A DNA stretch of 36,011 nucleotides from JAUVXY01 sp964392345 (GTDB lineage Bacteria; Actinomycetota; Humimicrobiia; Humimicrobiales; Humimicrobiaceae), in the NCBI GenBank assembly GCA_964392345.1, contig CAYMPQ010000012.1, positions 1-36,011 on the forward strand, in the 5' to 3' direction. A model generated the notes under the pieces. It was not told the origin of the DNA. It was given only the letters and a program-made list of their open reading frames with translations, and searched no databases. The stretch's first letter is position 1; each line of letters begins with the position of its first letter. A program made the translations under genes and the position numbers. Below are positions 25,611 through 33,490 of this stretch, piece by piece.

Positions 25611-25904
25611 TTAATTTTGGTCATTTCTTCTTGTAATAATATGCCTTAGAACCTTGTCATTAATTTTATTTATTCTATTTATTTCAGGAATGACTTTATC
25701 ATTACAATCAAAATTGAGTAAGCAGTAATACCCGCTATCTAGGTGTTTTATAGGATAGGCAAGCTTTTTTATGCCCAAATTTTCTTTATCTACAATTTCA
25801 CCATTTTCTTTTTCTATTAAAGAAATAGTTTTGGACAGCTCTTTCGTGACACCATCCTCCTCGAGAGAAGGATCGTATACGATCATTAACTCATATTTTC
25901 TCAT
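25611..25904 (-). CDS. rpsF: 30S ribosomal protein S6
   Basis: A 97-residue S6 of standard length: YELMIVYDPSLEEDGVTKEL, LGIKKLAYPIKHLDSGYYCL and DKVLRHIITRR are the conserved parts. It pairs with S18 on the small subunit. It is the first gene of the ribosomal-replication-purine series. The ATG at 25904 is preceded by AGGGGG about 11 bases away, and the 80-nt leader carries a stable hairpin described separately. Confidence 0.96.
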   Translation of the reverse strand: MRKYELMIVYDPSLEEDGVTKELSKTISLIEKENGEIVDKENLGIKKLAYPIKHLDSGYYCLLNFDCNDKVIPEINRINKINDKVLRHIITRRNDQN

Positions 25905-25943
25905 TTACAGTAAACCCCCTATGGACTAATACTTATTAATTAG

Positions 25944-25978
25944 GTTCTACTTAATCATGTACCCCCATTAAATAGAAC
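25944..25978 (-). promoter_or_regulatory. Leader hairpin at the 5' end of the rpsF mRNA
   Basis: The minus-strand RNA reads GUUCUAUUUAAU, loop GGGGGUACAUG, AUUAAGUAGAAC: a 12-bp stem with one G-U pair and an 11-base loop. It would start a few bases after the predicted transcription start. The loop shares GGGGGU with the ribosome-binding region of rpsF. A role as autoregulatory site for the S6-S18 pair or as a 5' stabiliser is inference; the bulged CCG of the known S6:S18 leader motif is not evident. Confidence 0.55.
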
Positions 25979-25989
25979 AGAAGCATAAT

Positions 25990-26017
25990 ATGATAGAATT
26001 AAATATTTAGTTGTCAA
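25990..26017 (-). promoter_or_regulatory. Promoter of the rpsF-ssb-rpsR operon
   Basis: The minus strand carries TTGACA (26012-26017), a 16-bp spacer and TATCAT (25990-25995), one mismatch from the -10 consensus. The predicted start near 25984 leaves about 80 nt before the rpsF ATG. A second TATAAT lies further upstream (about 26054-26059) with a weaker -35. Confidence 0.65.
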
Positions 26018-26097
26018 GCCTTATTATTTTTTTAAATGCTTTACGCTATGGGATATTATAACATTTAAAACTAATAATCAAATAATTTTTATCTGTG

Positions 26098-26197
26098 NNN
26101 NNNNNNNNNNNNNNNNNNNNNNNNNNNNNNNNNNNNNNNNNNNNNNNNNNNNNNNNNNNNNNNNNNNNNNNNNNNNNNNNNNNNNNNNNNNNNNNNN
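26098..26197. other. Assembly gap of 100 N
   Basis: Exactly 100 undetermined bases, the conventional scaffold-gap size. True length and content are unknown, so adjacency of the rpsF operon and mscS is a scaffolding inference. No start, stop or regulatory site can be placed here. Confidence 0.98.
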
Positions 26198-26199
26198 GC

Positions 26200-27072
26200 T
26201 TAGCCTTCATTCCTCATATAAATATTTGTGCAGGGATATGGGATTTCTATACCCTCCTGATCAAATTTATCTTTTATCCTCTTTCTTATCTGTCTTCCAA
26301 TTGTCCATTGATTTCCAGCTTTTACCTTACATATTATTTTAAATACAACTGCTGAATCTCTAAGCTCGCTTATTCCGCCATCTCCAAGCACCTTTGGCCT
26401 TTCCAGTATTACTTTCCTGTATTCTTTATCATCCATTAGCTCGTCAAATATATTTTCTAAAACTTCTACAACCCTATCTGTATTTTCTTTATAATGGACA
26501 CTAACCTCTACTAAAGCCCTGGACCATAGTTGCGTACGATTGCTTAATTTAGTTATCTCACCATTTGGAATATAGTGAACCGTACCTTCAATATCCCTTA
26601 TCACTGTGGTTCTCAGATTAAATCTCTCTACAGTTCCTGAAGTATCACCAACTGTTATCACATCATCTATCTGAAACCACTGCTCAAATAGCATAAATGT
26701 CCCATTTATCAAATCCTTTACAAAGCTTTGTGCTCCAAAGCCAATAACAATACCCATCACCCCGGCACCAGCCAGTATTGGAGTAATCTCAATTCCTAAT
26801 TCACTTGCTATTATGAGGACAGCAAACACAGCGCTTATTGCTATAATTAAATTAGACACAACACTGGTAAAAGTAAAAGTTCGCTTTTTTATCTCAATTT
26901 TTTCATCGCTTATTTTCTTGTTAAATAACTTTTTTATTCTTTTTGAAACTAGTCTTACAATAATAATAATAATTAAAAATACTACCAGCACTATTACAAT
27001 GTTAATCCAATTGCTCTTTAAATTTTGAAAAATATTGCCAGTAGCTACCACAGCTTCTAAATTATTTTCCAT
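26200..27072 (-). CDS. mscS: Small-conductance mechanosensitive channel, MscS family
   Basis: A 290-residue membrane channel that opens under osmotic down-shock. Hydrophobic segments lie near residues 22-43 and 70-95, followed by the pore helix (LAGAGVMGIVIGFGAQSFVKD) and the beta domain with FEQWFQIDDVITVGDTSGTV and ERFNLRTTVIRD, all typical of MscS. The C-terminal vestibule part ends IPYPCTNIYM. The coding sequence is complete; the stop lies just outside the N run. AGGAGGTG before the ATG is a strong ribosome binding site. It is 86 bp downstream of the phosphatase gene. Confidence 0.93.
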   Translation of the reverse strand: MENNLEAVVATGNIFQNLKSNWINIVIVLVVFLIIIIIVRLVSKRIKKLFNKKISDEKIEIKKRTFTFTSVVSNLIIAISAVFAVLIIASELGIEITPILAGAGVMGIVIGFGAQSFVKDLINGTFMLFEQWFQIDDVITVGDTSGTVERFNLRTTVIRDIEGTVHYIPNGEITKLSNRTQLWSRALVEVSVHYKENTDRVVEVLENIFDELMDDKEYRKVILERPKVLGDGGISELRDSAVVFKIICKVKAGNQWTIGRQIRKRIKDKFDQEGIEIPYPCTNIYMRNEG

Positions 27073-27158
27073 CTGCCTGCACCTCCTAATGCTTGCTCCT
27101 ATTTATTCCAATTAAAATTACCCGTCTCAATTTTACATACTTTCTAAATTATATAAAT

Positions 27159-27833
27159 TTAACAATCATCCTTGAGACTGCTATAAATTTCTATAACTTT
27201 ATCTTCATTGTTGTCATATACAGGATTCAGATGACCTGTATAATTTATCTGCGAAATGTATGGAAATCCTTTGTCAACCACCACTATATTTATTGCTCCC
27301 TGCCTTTGTATGATGGATCTCCATCTTGAAGTAGGTATTTTTAGCCAATAAACCAGGAGAGAAACTATTACTCCCCCATGGGTTACAACAGCTATGTTTG
27401 CTCCATCATCACTTGACCCAATTATATAGTTAATCTCTTCCAGAGTTCTTTTAGTAAAATCTTCAAAGCTTTCTCCTCCGGTAGGAGGATTTTGAAAAGG
27501 GTCCTCGAGCCATCCCATATAATCATCTTTATACTTTGCGTTTATTTCCCCGAATTTCATCCCTTCCCACTTACCAAAATTTATTTCCTTCAGGTTCTCT
27601 CTTGCCACCACACAGGCATTTTTGTTTAGGGCTATAATATTTGCTGTATCCAGAGCTCTTTTTAGCGGACTGCTGTATACAGATGAAAATTTAACCTTTG
27701 ACAAATACTTTGATGCAAGTTCTGCCTGCTTTAAACCTACATCCGTCAAAGCAGTATCTTTGGCACCCTGATACCTGCCTTCTAAATTCCAAACTGTCTG
27801 TCCATGTCTTATTAAAAACAATTTTACACCCAT
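27159..27833 (-). CDS. Histidine phosphatase superfamily protein (phosphoglycerate-mutase-like)
   Basis: A 224-residue enzyme with LFLIRHGQTVWNLEGRYQG (phosphorylated His in RHG), SSPLKRALDTA (phosphate-binding Arg), NFGKWEGMKFGEI (acid catalyst region) and VVTHGGVIVSLL (second His). The motifs show a working branch-1 phosphatase. The substrate cannot be read from the sequence: phosphoglycerate, alpha-ribazole phosphate or a nucleotide are all possible. It follows pncB by 25 bp, so a link to NAD salvage or nucleotide turnover is conceivable but unproven. Confidence 0.88.
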   Translation of the reverse strand: MGVKLFLIRHGQTVWNLEGRYQGAKDTALTDVGLKQAELASKYLSKVKFSSVYSSPLKRALDTANIIALNKNACVVARENLKEINFGKWEGMKFGEINAKYKDDYMGWLEDPFQNPPTGGESFEDFTKRTLEEINYIIGSSDDGANIAVVTHGGVIVSLLVYWLKIPTSRWRSIIQRQGAINIVVVDKGFPYISQINYTGHLNPVYDNNEDKVIEIYSSLKDDC

Positions 27834-27858
27834 ATATATTACCTCTTTAATTTTGCAG

Positions 27859-29028
27859 TCAAAGCTTTAAAAACTTAAACTTGCTTAAAACTTTCTCCCT
27901 AATTTTTGAAGCAGCCAAAAACTCATATGCCAATTCTCCATTTTTTATAGCATCCACAAATAAATCTTTATAGTTGCCTCCACAAAGTTCGCATCTATAA
28001 TCAGAAACTTCCGCACCATCCAAAACAACCTTATCGGTGAAACAATTTTCGCATCTTATTACTTTTTTGGCACCTGACATTTTGCCTCTTTTTGCAATCT
28101 TTTCACCCTCAATCTCTACTATATCCATGGCAAAATCCATTGTTCTTGCTCCGCTTATAGATGTACCTATTCCATATGCATCTGCTACACAATTTAGCTT
28201 GATGATATCATTTTCATCAAGCCCGCCGCTCACTACAAGCTTTATATCTTTATATCCCCTGATATCAAGTTCCCATCTAACTTCTTCAAGAATCTTCTTA
28301 AAATCTCCTCTTCTTGAGGAAGGAGTATCAAGCCTCACTCCAAATAAACTTTTACCCAGCGCTTCGCAAACTTTTATAGCTTCAAACTTCTCGTCGTTAA
28401 AAGTATCAATAAGAGAAATCCTGTTAACGCCTGGTTTGATTATTTCGTTAAAAGCCTCAGTTGCCCTTACAGTATCGCCCATAATTAAAATTAAGGCATG
28501 AGGAATTGTGCCAACAGGCTCACAACCAATAGCTTCAGCACCTGCAATTGTAGAAACTCCATCAGCTCCGCCAATAAATGCACACCTTTCAACCATTGGA
28601 GCTATGGCAGGGTGTACTCTTCTTGCCCCAAAATTAAATACCGGCCTGTCACCTGCAGCTAACTTACATCTTGCAGCTTTAGTAGCTATTCCACTGGAAT
28701 GGCATAAGAACCCTAATACGGAAGTTTCGTAAATTCCAAAGTTTAAGTATTTGCCCTCTATAACCATCACCGGCTCATATTCTGTAAATACTGTTCCCTC
28801 TGGCATACACCTCACTGAGACATTGTCAATAGAAGAAAGCAATTTCAGGCTTTCTTCTATTCCAGCCAGTATGCCCCAGCCATAATCTAAAGGAAAACTT
28901 TTTAAAAAAACTTCAGCTTTTACCGATACATCAATTTTTTTAGCTTTTAGTATTTTCTCTGTTCTCTTGAAGTAAATATCGGTTACTTTGCCATTTTTTA
29001 TGTCTTGTTCATCTGCAGTAAAAAACAC
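27859..29028 (-). CDS. pncB: Nicotinate phosphoribosyltransferase with a C-terminal four-cysteine knuckle
   Basis: A 389-residue enzyme that makes nicotinate mononucleotide from nicotinate and PRPP. FNFGARRVHPAIAPMVERCA is the substrate-loop signature, with PVGTIPHALILIMGD, VRLDTPSSRRGD and LVVSGGLDENDI forming the barrel and phosphate site. Near the C-terminus CENC and CELC form a probable zinc knuckle, as in the compact archaeal-type enzymes (known for the Thermoplasma protein). It begins 11 bp after pncA, so the two consecutive NAD-salvage steps are coupled. Confidence 0.92.
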   Translation of the reverse strand: MFFTADEQDIKNGKVTDIYFKRTEKILKAKKIDVSVKAEVFLKSFPLDYGWGILAGIEESLKLLSSIDNVSVRCMPEGTVFTEYEPVMVIEGKYLNFGIYETSVLGFLCHSSGIATKAARCKLAAGDRPVFNFGARRVHPAIAPMVERCAFIGGADGVSTIAGAEAIGCEPVGTIPHALILIMGDTVRATEAFNEIIKPGVNRISLIDTFNDEKFEAIKVCEALGKSLFGVRLDTPSSRRGDFKKILEEVRWELDIRGYKDIKLVVSGGLDENDIIKLNCVADAYGIGTSISGARTMDFAMDIVEIEGEKIAKRGKMSGAKKVIRCENCFTDKVVLDGAEVSDYRCELCGGNYKDLFVDAIKNGELAYEFLAASKIREKVLSKFKFLKL

Positions 29029-29039
29029 TTTGTGTATCC

Positions 29040-29561
29040 TTATATTATGTTCGCTTTTAAAATATTTTTCATCTGTTCAAGGGCAAACTTATGATCTTTT
29101 TTGTTCAGCCCGATTACAGCATCTTTGACTACATCTACATTGTATCCCCTGAGCACCGCATCTGAAACTGTGTAAAGAATGCATATATTGGTAACACATC
29201 CAGTAACAATTAATTTTTCCACAAATAATTTCTTTAATATTCCATCCAAATCTGTATTAAAAAATCCTGAATATGTGCTTTTCCTTACAATAATATCGCT
29301 CCCCTGCGGCTTTAGTCCATTTATTATTTTTGCGCCTTCGGTATTTTTAACAGCATGAGGGGGAAACATCTTAAATTCTCTATCATTTTTATCATGGCTG
29401 TCACAAACATATACAACAGGGTATCTCTGGCTCCTGGCTTTTTCTATTTCTCTAATAATAGGCTTGACAATAGTTTCAATTCCAGGAACTTTAAGCGGTG
29501 CTCCATCTATTACAAAATCATTCAGCATGTCTATCACAAGCAGTGCTTTTTTTCTATCCAT
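29040..29561 (-). CDS. pncA: Nicotinamidase (isochorismatase-fold cysteine hydrolase)
   Basis: A 173-residue hydrolase. The catalytic triad is visible: Asp11 in ALLVIDMLNDF, the Lys in IIVRKSTYSGF and the Cys in VTGCVTNICILYT. CDSHDKND together with FPPHAV provides the Asp-x-His and His of the nicotinamidase metal site, which favours PncA over other isochorismatase-like enzymes. It releases nicotinate for PncB, encoded next. The ATG at 29561 is chosen because AGAGG lies six bases upstream; a TTG one codon earlier is also in frame. Confidence 0.9.
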   Translation of the reverse strand: MDRKKALLVIDMLNDFVIDGAPLKVPGIETIVKPIIREIEKARSQRYPVVYVCDSHDKNDREFKMFPPHAVKNTEGAKIINGLKPQGSDIIVRKSTYSGFFNTDLDGILKKLFVEKLIVTGCVTNICILYTVSDAVLRGYNVDVVKDAVIGLNKKDHKFALEQMKNILKANII

Positions 29562-29842
29562 CAACCGCCTCTTTAAAAACGATACAAAAAATTTTACTTG
29601 CCCTTAATTATTTTTTACCAAAACATTGTTAACACAGCAAACCCGGTGCAAATTCCTGCCGGAAATAACCTTTAAATAATAATAACATCTAGCAAATAAT
29701 TTTGTAATAAAAATTTTACCTTACCCATCCCATCAATTAAGCTTTGGGGATTTAAAACACCAATTTTTTAATGCTATACAAAAATAAAATTTTATTTTAA
29801 TATCTTAAATAGGAATAAAATTATTAGCAAGAAGTGGCAGTG
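29562..29842. other. Divergent intergenic region between pncA and the GerMN gene
   Basis: About 280 bp without a gene. It should hold promoters for both directions; a weak minus-strand candidate is TTAACA, 16 bp, TAATTA upstream of pncA. Two structured parts stand out: a GC-rich imperfect hairpin at about 29648-29667 (arms CCGG/CCGG extended by two G-U pairs) in otherwise AT-rich DNA, and an 18-bp perfect palindrome AAAATAAAATTTTATTTT at 29781-29798, about 45 bp before the plus-strand gene. Neither matches a riboswitch or operator that I can name with confidence. Confidence 0.5.
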
Positions 29843-30397
29843 ATGAAGAAAAATACGACAAAAATAAAAGTTTTATCTTTTTTTGCAATCCTGTTTTTCA
29901 TAATATCAGCTTTACCCCTTTTAAATGCCTGCTTTCCAAGTATGGTAGAAGTCACCTTATACTTTGCTGGATACACTGAAACAGATTTTTACCTGGAACC
30001 AGAAACAAGAAAAATTACAGATAATGAAGACCTTTATAAAAAAATACTGGAGGAGCTGGTAAAGGGCCCTGACAGCAAAGAACTTTATCCAACCCTTCCT
30101 TCAAGTACAAAAGTAAACTCTGTGGCGGTAGAGGATGGACTGGCAATTGTGGATTTAAGCAAAGAAGTTATAACTGATACCACTGAGATACCTCACAGCT
30201 CTACTACTGAAACGCTGGCCATTTTTTCCATAGTAAATTCACTTACTGAATTTGAAGATATAGAAAAAGTTAAAATAACCATAAATGGAATGGATAAGGG
30301 CAAAATAGACGGGATACAGATAGAAGATTTCTGGGGTCATGTGGGAATTTATGAAGAATTTACCAGAAATGAAGATGTAATCAATAAACCTGACTAA
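29843..30397 (+). CDS. GerMN-domain lipoprotein
   Basis: A 184-residue lipoprotein. A basic start and a hydrophobic stretch (FFAILFFIISALPLLNAC) end at Cys30, the lipidation site. The rest is one GerMN domain: VTLYFAGYTETDFYL, LYKKILEELVKGP, LPSSTKVNSVAVEDGLAIVD and SSTTETLAIFSIVNSLTEF. In spore formers GerM acts in the spore envelope, but the domain is also common in lipoproteins of non-sporulating Gram-positive-type bacteria, so this gene alone does not prove sporulation. In-frame GTG codons at 29834 and 29840 are alternative starts. It is followed by the dehydratase-like gene 16 bp on. Confidence 0.85.
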   Translation: MKKNTTKIKVLSFFAILFFIISALPLLNACFPSMVEVTLYFAGYTETDFYLEPETRKITDNEDLYKKILEELVKGPDSKELYPTLPSSTKVNSVAVEDGLAIVDLSKEVITDTTEIPHSSTTETLAIFSIVNSLTEFEDIEKVKITINGMDKGKIDGIQIEDFWGHVGIYEEFTRNEDVINKPD

Positions 30398-30413
30398 AAC
30401 ATTATAACAAGCA

Positions 30414-31589
30414 ATGCAGGATAGCAAAAAAACTTCCTCTCAAAATTTAAAATACGAAGAAGCAAATGATGTAAATCTCTTTTTTGCAAAATCCATGTCA
30501 TCCAAAGAAGAAGGCCTTCCTTCCATAGGATGGCTGTGCACCTATACTCCCGAAGAATTAATTATTGCCGGGGGATTCACACCAATTCGAATAATGGGAA
30601 GCAAAAATATATATAAATCTGAAAGCTACTTCCCTATTAATTATTGCCCTTATATTAAAGCAGTCTGGGAATATATTTTAACCAACAACGAAAAACTGCG
30701 CTCAATTATTTTCACTAACTCATGCGATGGAATGAGAAGATTGTACGATATCTGCAGAAAGTACAGTCCAAAAATTCCATCTTATATGTTAGACGTTCCC
30801 AGAATAAACACAAAAGATTCATTGGACTATTATGCTTGCAATCTAAAAAAATTAGTTAATTTTTTAGAGAGAATAAAAGGAGAAAAAATAAATAGCTCAA
30901 GCATAGAGAAAGCCGCAGAGCTTGTTAACAGTAAGCGGAAACTGTTAAAAGAATTTACCTCAATTTACATGAGAATGCCGGATTTGATAAATACATCCAC
31001 ATACTACAGCATAATGGAACTGTCTATGACTTCAAACCAAAATATCTTCGTAGATGATTTAAACAAATATATAAATTCTCTAAAAGAAATGGCTCTTCAA
31101 AAAGAATTTTCAAGGTCTGCAAAATCAAACAATACCCCAAAGATAATGATAATTGGCAACTTCGTAAATGAAGAAAAATTATGGGATATGCTGTCATCGT
31201 TGAACTTTAGATTGGCTGCTGATGATTTGTGTACATCAAGCAGATATTTTGAAGGATTTGTAGAGATGAATCACAATTCTGCACAAAACTCTAATTTATT
31301 TATTTTGAAAGCCATAGCTTCCAGATATATTAATAAACCTAAGTGCATGAGAATGTCTGACCTGGGGGCAAAATTAGATGAGATTGAAAACAATATTAGC
31401 AACAACAGTATCGACGGGGTAATTTTTATCTCATTAAAATTTTGTGATAATACGCTATATTTCTTTCCTTTGCTAAAACAAAAATTGGCAAAGCTCAAGG
31501 TACCAACTCTTTTTTTAGAACTTGAGTATAACAACTTTTCCGGAGGACAGATTAAAACCAGGATACAGGCTTTTTTAGAGATGCTGTAA
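30414..31589 (+). CDS. 2-hydroxyacyl-CoA dehydratase D-component family protein
   Basis: A 391-residue protein of the HgdB/FldC/BcrB-like family. GWLCTYTPEELIIAGGFTPI, YFPINYCPYIK and IIFTNSCDGMRRLYD place conserved cysteines at about 42, 78 and 104, where family members hold an iron-sulfur cluster; SLKFCD near the C-terminus adds a fourth. Known members are subunits of radical dehydratases or reductases, or double-cubane cluster proteins, and need an ATP-driven activator. Neither a partner subunit nor an activator is encoded nearby, so the substrate is unknown. It is 16 bp after the GerMN gene. No ribosome binding site is evident. Confidence 0.85.
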   Translation: MQDSKKTSSQNLKYEEANDVNLFFAKSMSSKEEGLPSIGWLCTYTPEELIIAGGFTPIRIMGSKNIYKSESYFPINYCPYIKAVWEYILTNNEKLRSIIFTNSCDGMRRLYDICRKYSPKIPSYMLDVPRINTKDSLDYYACNLKKLVNFLERIKGEKINSSSIEKAAELVNSKRKLLKEFTSIYMRMPDLINTSTYYSIMELSMTSNQNIFVDDLNKYINSLKEMALQKEFSRSAKSNNTPKIMIIGNFVNEEKLWDMLSSLNFRLAADDLCTSSRYFEGFVEMNHNSAQNSNLFILKAIASRYINKPKCMRMSDLGAKLDEIENNISNNSIDGVIFISLKFCDNTLYFFPLLKQKLAKLKVPTLFLELEYNNFSGGQIKTRIQAFLEML

Positions 31590-31690
31590 CTGCTGCCATA
31601 TTTTTAATGGTTAATAGCCTTCTAGAACAACAGCACACTTCCGGAATCATAATTTGCAAAATTTCATGAATTTGTTAATATCTATTTTAC

Positions 31691-33142
31691 ATGAATGAAG
31701 AAACCAGACAAACAGCAGTTATGGAATGTTCGCTTAGTTATTTACTGAGCGATGAAAATGGGCACGAGATAGAAAAAGGAGAAGCAAAAGCCAGGCTTAG
31801 CGAAGAAAATCTTTCCATTCTGCCAAAATTTAAAGAAGCATTGTTTTTTTCGCTTCTGGATATTCTTAAAATTTCTGATTGTGATTACAAAATCCACCTT
31901 ACTATTAGCTCAAAAGAAAAACTTATACTCTCTAACCTTGGCTACCGCTATGAAGATTTTTTAAGAGTCCTCTCCAGATTGCGCAATGAACTGCTGCTGA
32001 AGCATCTGCTTATGCACGAAACGCTTAAAAAATCAGGCGTAGAAGCAGATTTTAGCTACTTTAATGAAATTGAAAAAGAAAAACGCAGCGGAAGATGCAG
32101 GATTCGATTGTATGAAACAGCAATAGTTATAATACCGGAGAAGGGAGATATCACAAGAATTCCCTATAGCGATATTTTAGAAATTCATGAAGAAAATTAT
32201 ACACTTGTTTTAAACACAGAGTTTGGAGAAAAAATTACCTTCTCAAAGATGGGACAGCAATTTGAACCACTTAAAAACATACTTTCCGAAACAATTAGCG
32301 AACTTTCCCTGAAGGTACAATCATCCCTTAAAAATCTTCTGCCTCAGGCAAATCCGTCTATTATCAGGAGAGCTGCTAAATTTATGAAGGAAGGCAAGGC
32401 AGCACGAAGAATCGACATAGAATCTGTTTCCCCGGAACTCTGGCTGGAATTGGAAAAGAAATTGGCTGCTGCTGGTGTTAAAGATGAATATGCATTGCTA
32501 AAATCCATTGCTTGTAAAGAAAAAATGTGCATCGGGCTAAAACAAGGGCTCCTTGGTGATTTAACTGGTGAATACATCTGGTTTTTAATTCCAATATACA
32601 GTATAAGTACACAAGAGCCCGGAAATGCAGTGGCAATGGAGGCAATTTCCAGTGAAGGCGGCGGAAAAGCAACTTACTTTTTTAGAATAGTGCCCAGAAA
32701 AGAATATCAAAATTTTAAAGATATCAAAGACTTAAATAAAAAGGTTGATGTTTTTATTAAAAGGATAAATCGCTGTATGCTTGATATAAATTTTAGAAGA
32801 GAACCAATTTATTTGCCTGATGAAAAATTGGAGGAACCACAATACCAAAAGTACAAATTAGCTATCCAGAGGATACCTTCCCTGCAGGATTTACGCCAGC
32901 TTTTTATTGGCAGGGTAATTCATTCTTCTTACGAACAGTGGAAGGAAGATGTGATAAATTTACTAACATTTAACGTAAAAGCTCAAGAGGATGATATAAA
33001 ATGGTCAAAAACAAAAACAGCTTTGGAAAATAGGCTAACCGGCCCTGCTCCGCAGAAGTTTGATGAAACTGCTGCTAAAGAGAGCTTGCCAAAAATTGAG
33101 CTAGAGCTGGACCTATCAAGAACTAAGAAAGAAGGGAGATGA
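31691..33142 (+). CDS. Uncharacterised 483-residue protein with a PH-like segment, first gene of a zinc-ribbon cassette
   Basis: I do not recognise the family. Residues 1-130 are mixed alpha/beta with an acidic start. Residues about 133-215 (CRIRLYETAIVIIP, ITRIPYSDILEIHEENYTLV, FGEKITFSKMG) look like a PH/GRAM-like beta barrel closed by a helix. The segment FMKEGKAARRIDIESVSPEL leads into a second alpha/beta region with IWFLIPIYSIS, AISSEGGGKATYFFRI and a cluster of basic residues; the tail is charged and flexible. No membrane helix, signal or enzyme motif is seen. Its stop is three bases before the four-zinc-ribbon gene, so the three genes to 34156 are one unit. Confidence 0.8.
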   Translation: MNEETRQTAVMECSLSYLLSDENGHEIEKGEAKARLSEENLSILPKFKEALFFSLLDILKISDCDYKIHLTISSKEKLILSNLGYRYEDFLRVLSRLRNELLLKHLLMHETLKKSGVEADFSYFNEIEKEKRSGRCRIRLYETAIVIIPEKGDITRIPYSDILEIHEENYTLVLNTEFGEKITFSKMGQQFEPLKNILSETISELSLKVQSSLKNLLPQANPSIIRRAAKFMKEGKAARRIDIESVSPELWLELEKKLAAAGVKDEYALLKSIACKEKMCIGLKQGLLGDLTGEYIWFLIPIYSISTQEPGNAVAMEAISSEGGGKATYFFRIVPRKEYQNFKDIKDLNKKVDVFIKRINRCMLDINFRREPIYLPDEKLEEPQYQKYKLAIQRIPSLQDLRQLFIGRVIHSSYEQWKEDVINLLTFNVKAQEDDIKWSKTKTALENRLTGPAPQKFDETAAKESLPKIELELDLSRTKKEGR

Positions 33143-33145
33143 GCC

Positions 33146-33475
33146 ATGGTTGGTTATAAGCATCCATGCCGTTATTGCGATAAGCTGATTCCACCTGATT
33201 CAAATATTTGTCCATTGTGCGGCAAGATAAATCCACTGGGACCGTTCCGATGCCAAAAATGCAAAAACCCAATTCAAAAAGATTGGAAAAGATGCAGCCA
33301 TTGCGGATTGGATTTGAATATAGTCTGTCCAAATTGTGGAAAAACAACCTTTTTTGGTGACTATTGTGAACATTGTGGTGTTCGCCTAGCGGTTATCTGC
33401 CCAAATCCGCGATGCAAAACTGAGCAGCCGCCAATCGGTGAAAAATGTATTAAATGTGGTAAACCATTAAAATGA
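33146..33475 (+). CDS. Small protein made of four zinc ribbons
   Basis: A 109-residue protein with sixteen cysteines in eight knuckles: C8/C11, C22/C25, C36/C39, C50/C53, C61/C64, C74/C77, C85/C90 and C101/C104. These pair into four tandem zinc ribbons of the DZANK/double-zinc-ribbon type (CPLCGK, CSHCGL, CEHCGV, CIKCGK), leaving almost no other sequence. Such proteins serve as protein- or nucleic-acid-binding adaptors. It is encoded three bases after the 483-residue gene and 15 bases before the next zinc-ribbon gene, with a GGGAGATGA stretch overlapping the upstream stop as ribosome binding site. Confidence 0.85.
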   Translation: MVGYKHPCRYCDKLIPPDSNICPLCGKINPLGPFRCQKCKNPIQKDWKRCSHCGLDLNIVCPNCGKTTFFGDYCEHCGVRLAVICPNPRCKTEQPPIGEKCIKCGKPLK

Positions 33476-33490
33476 GAGGAGCAAATAATT

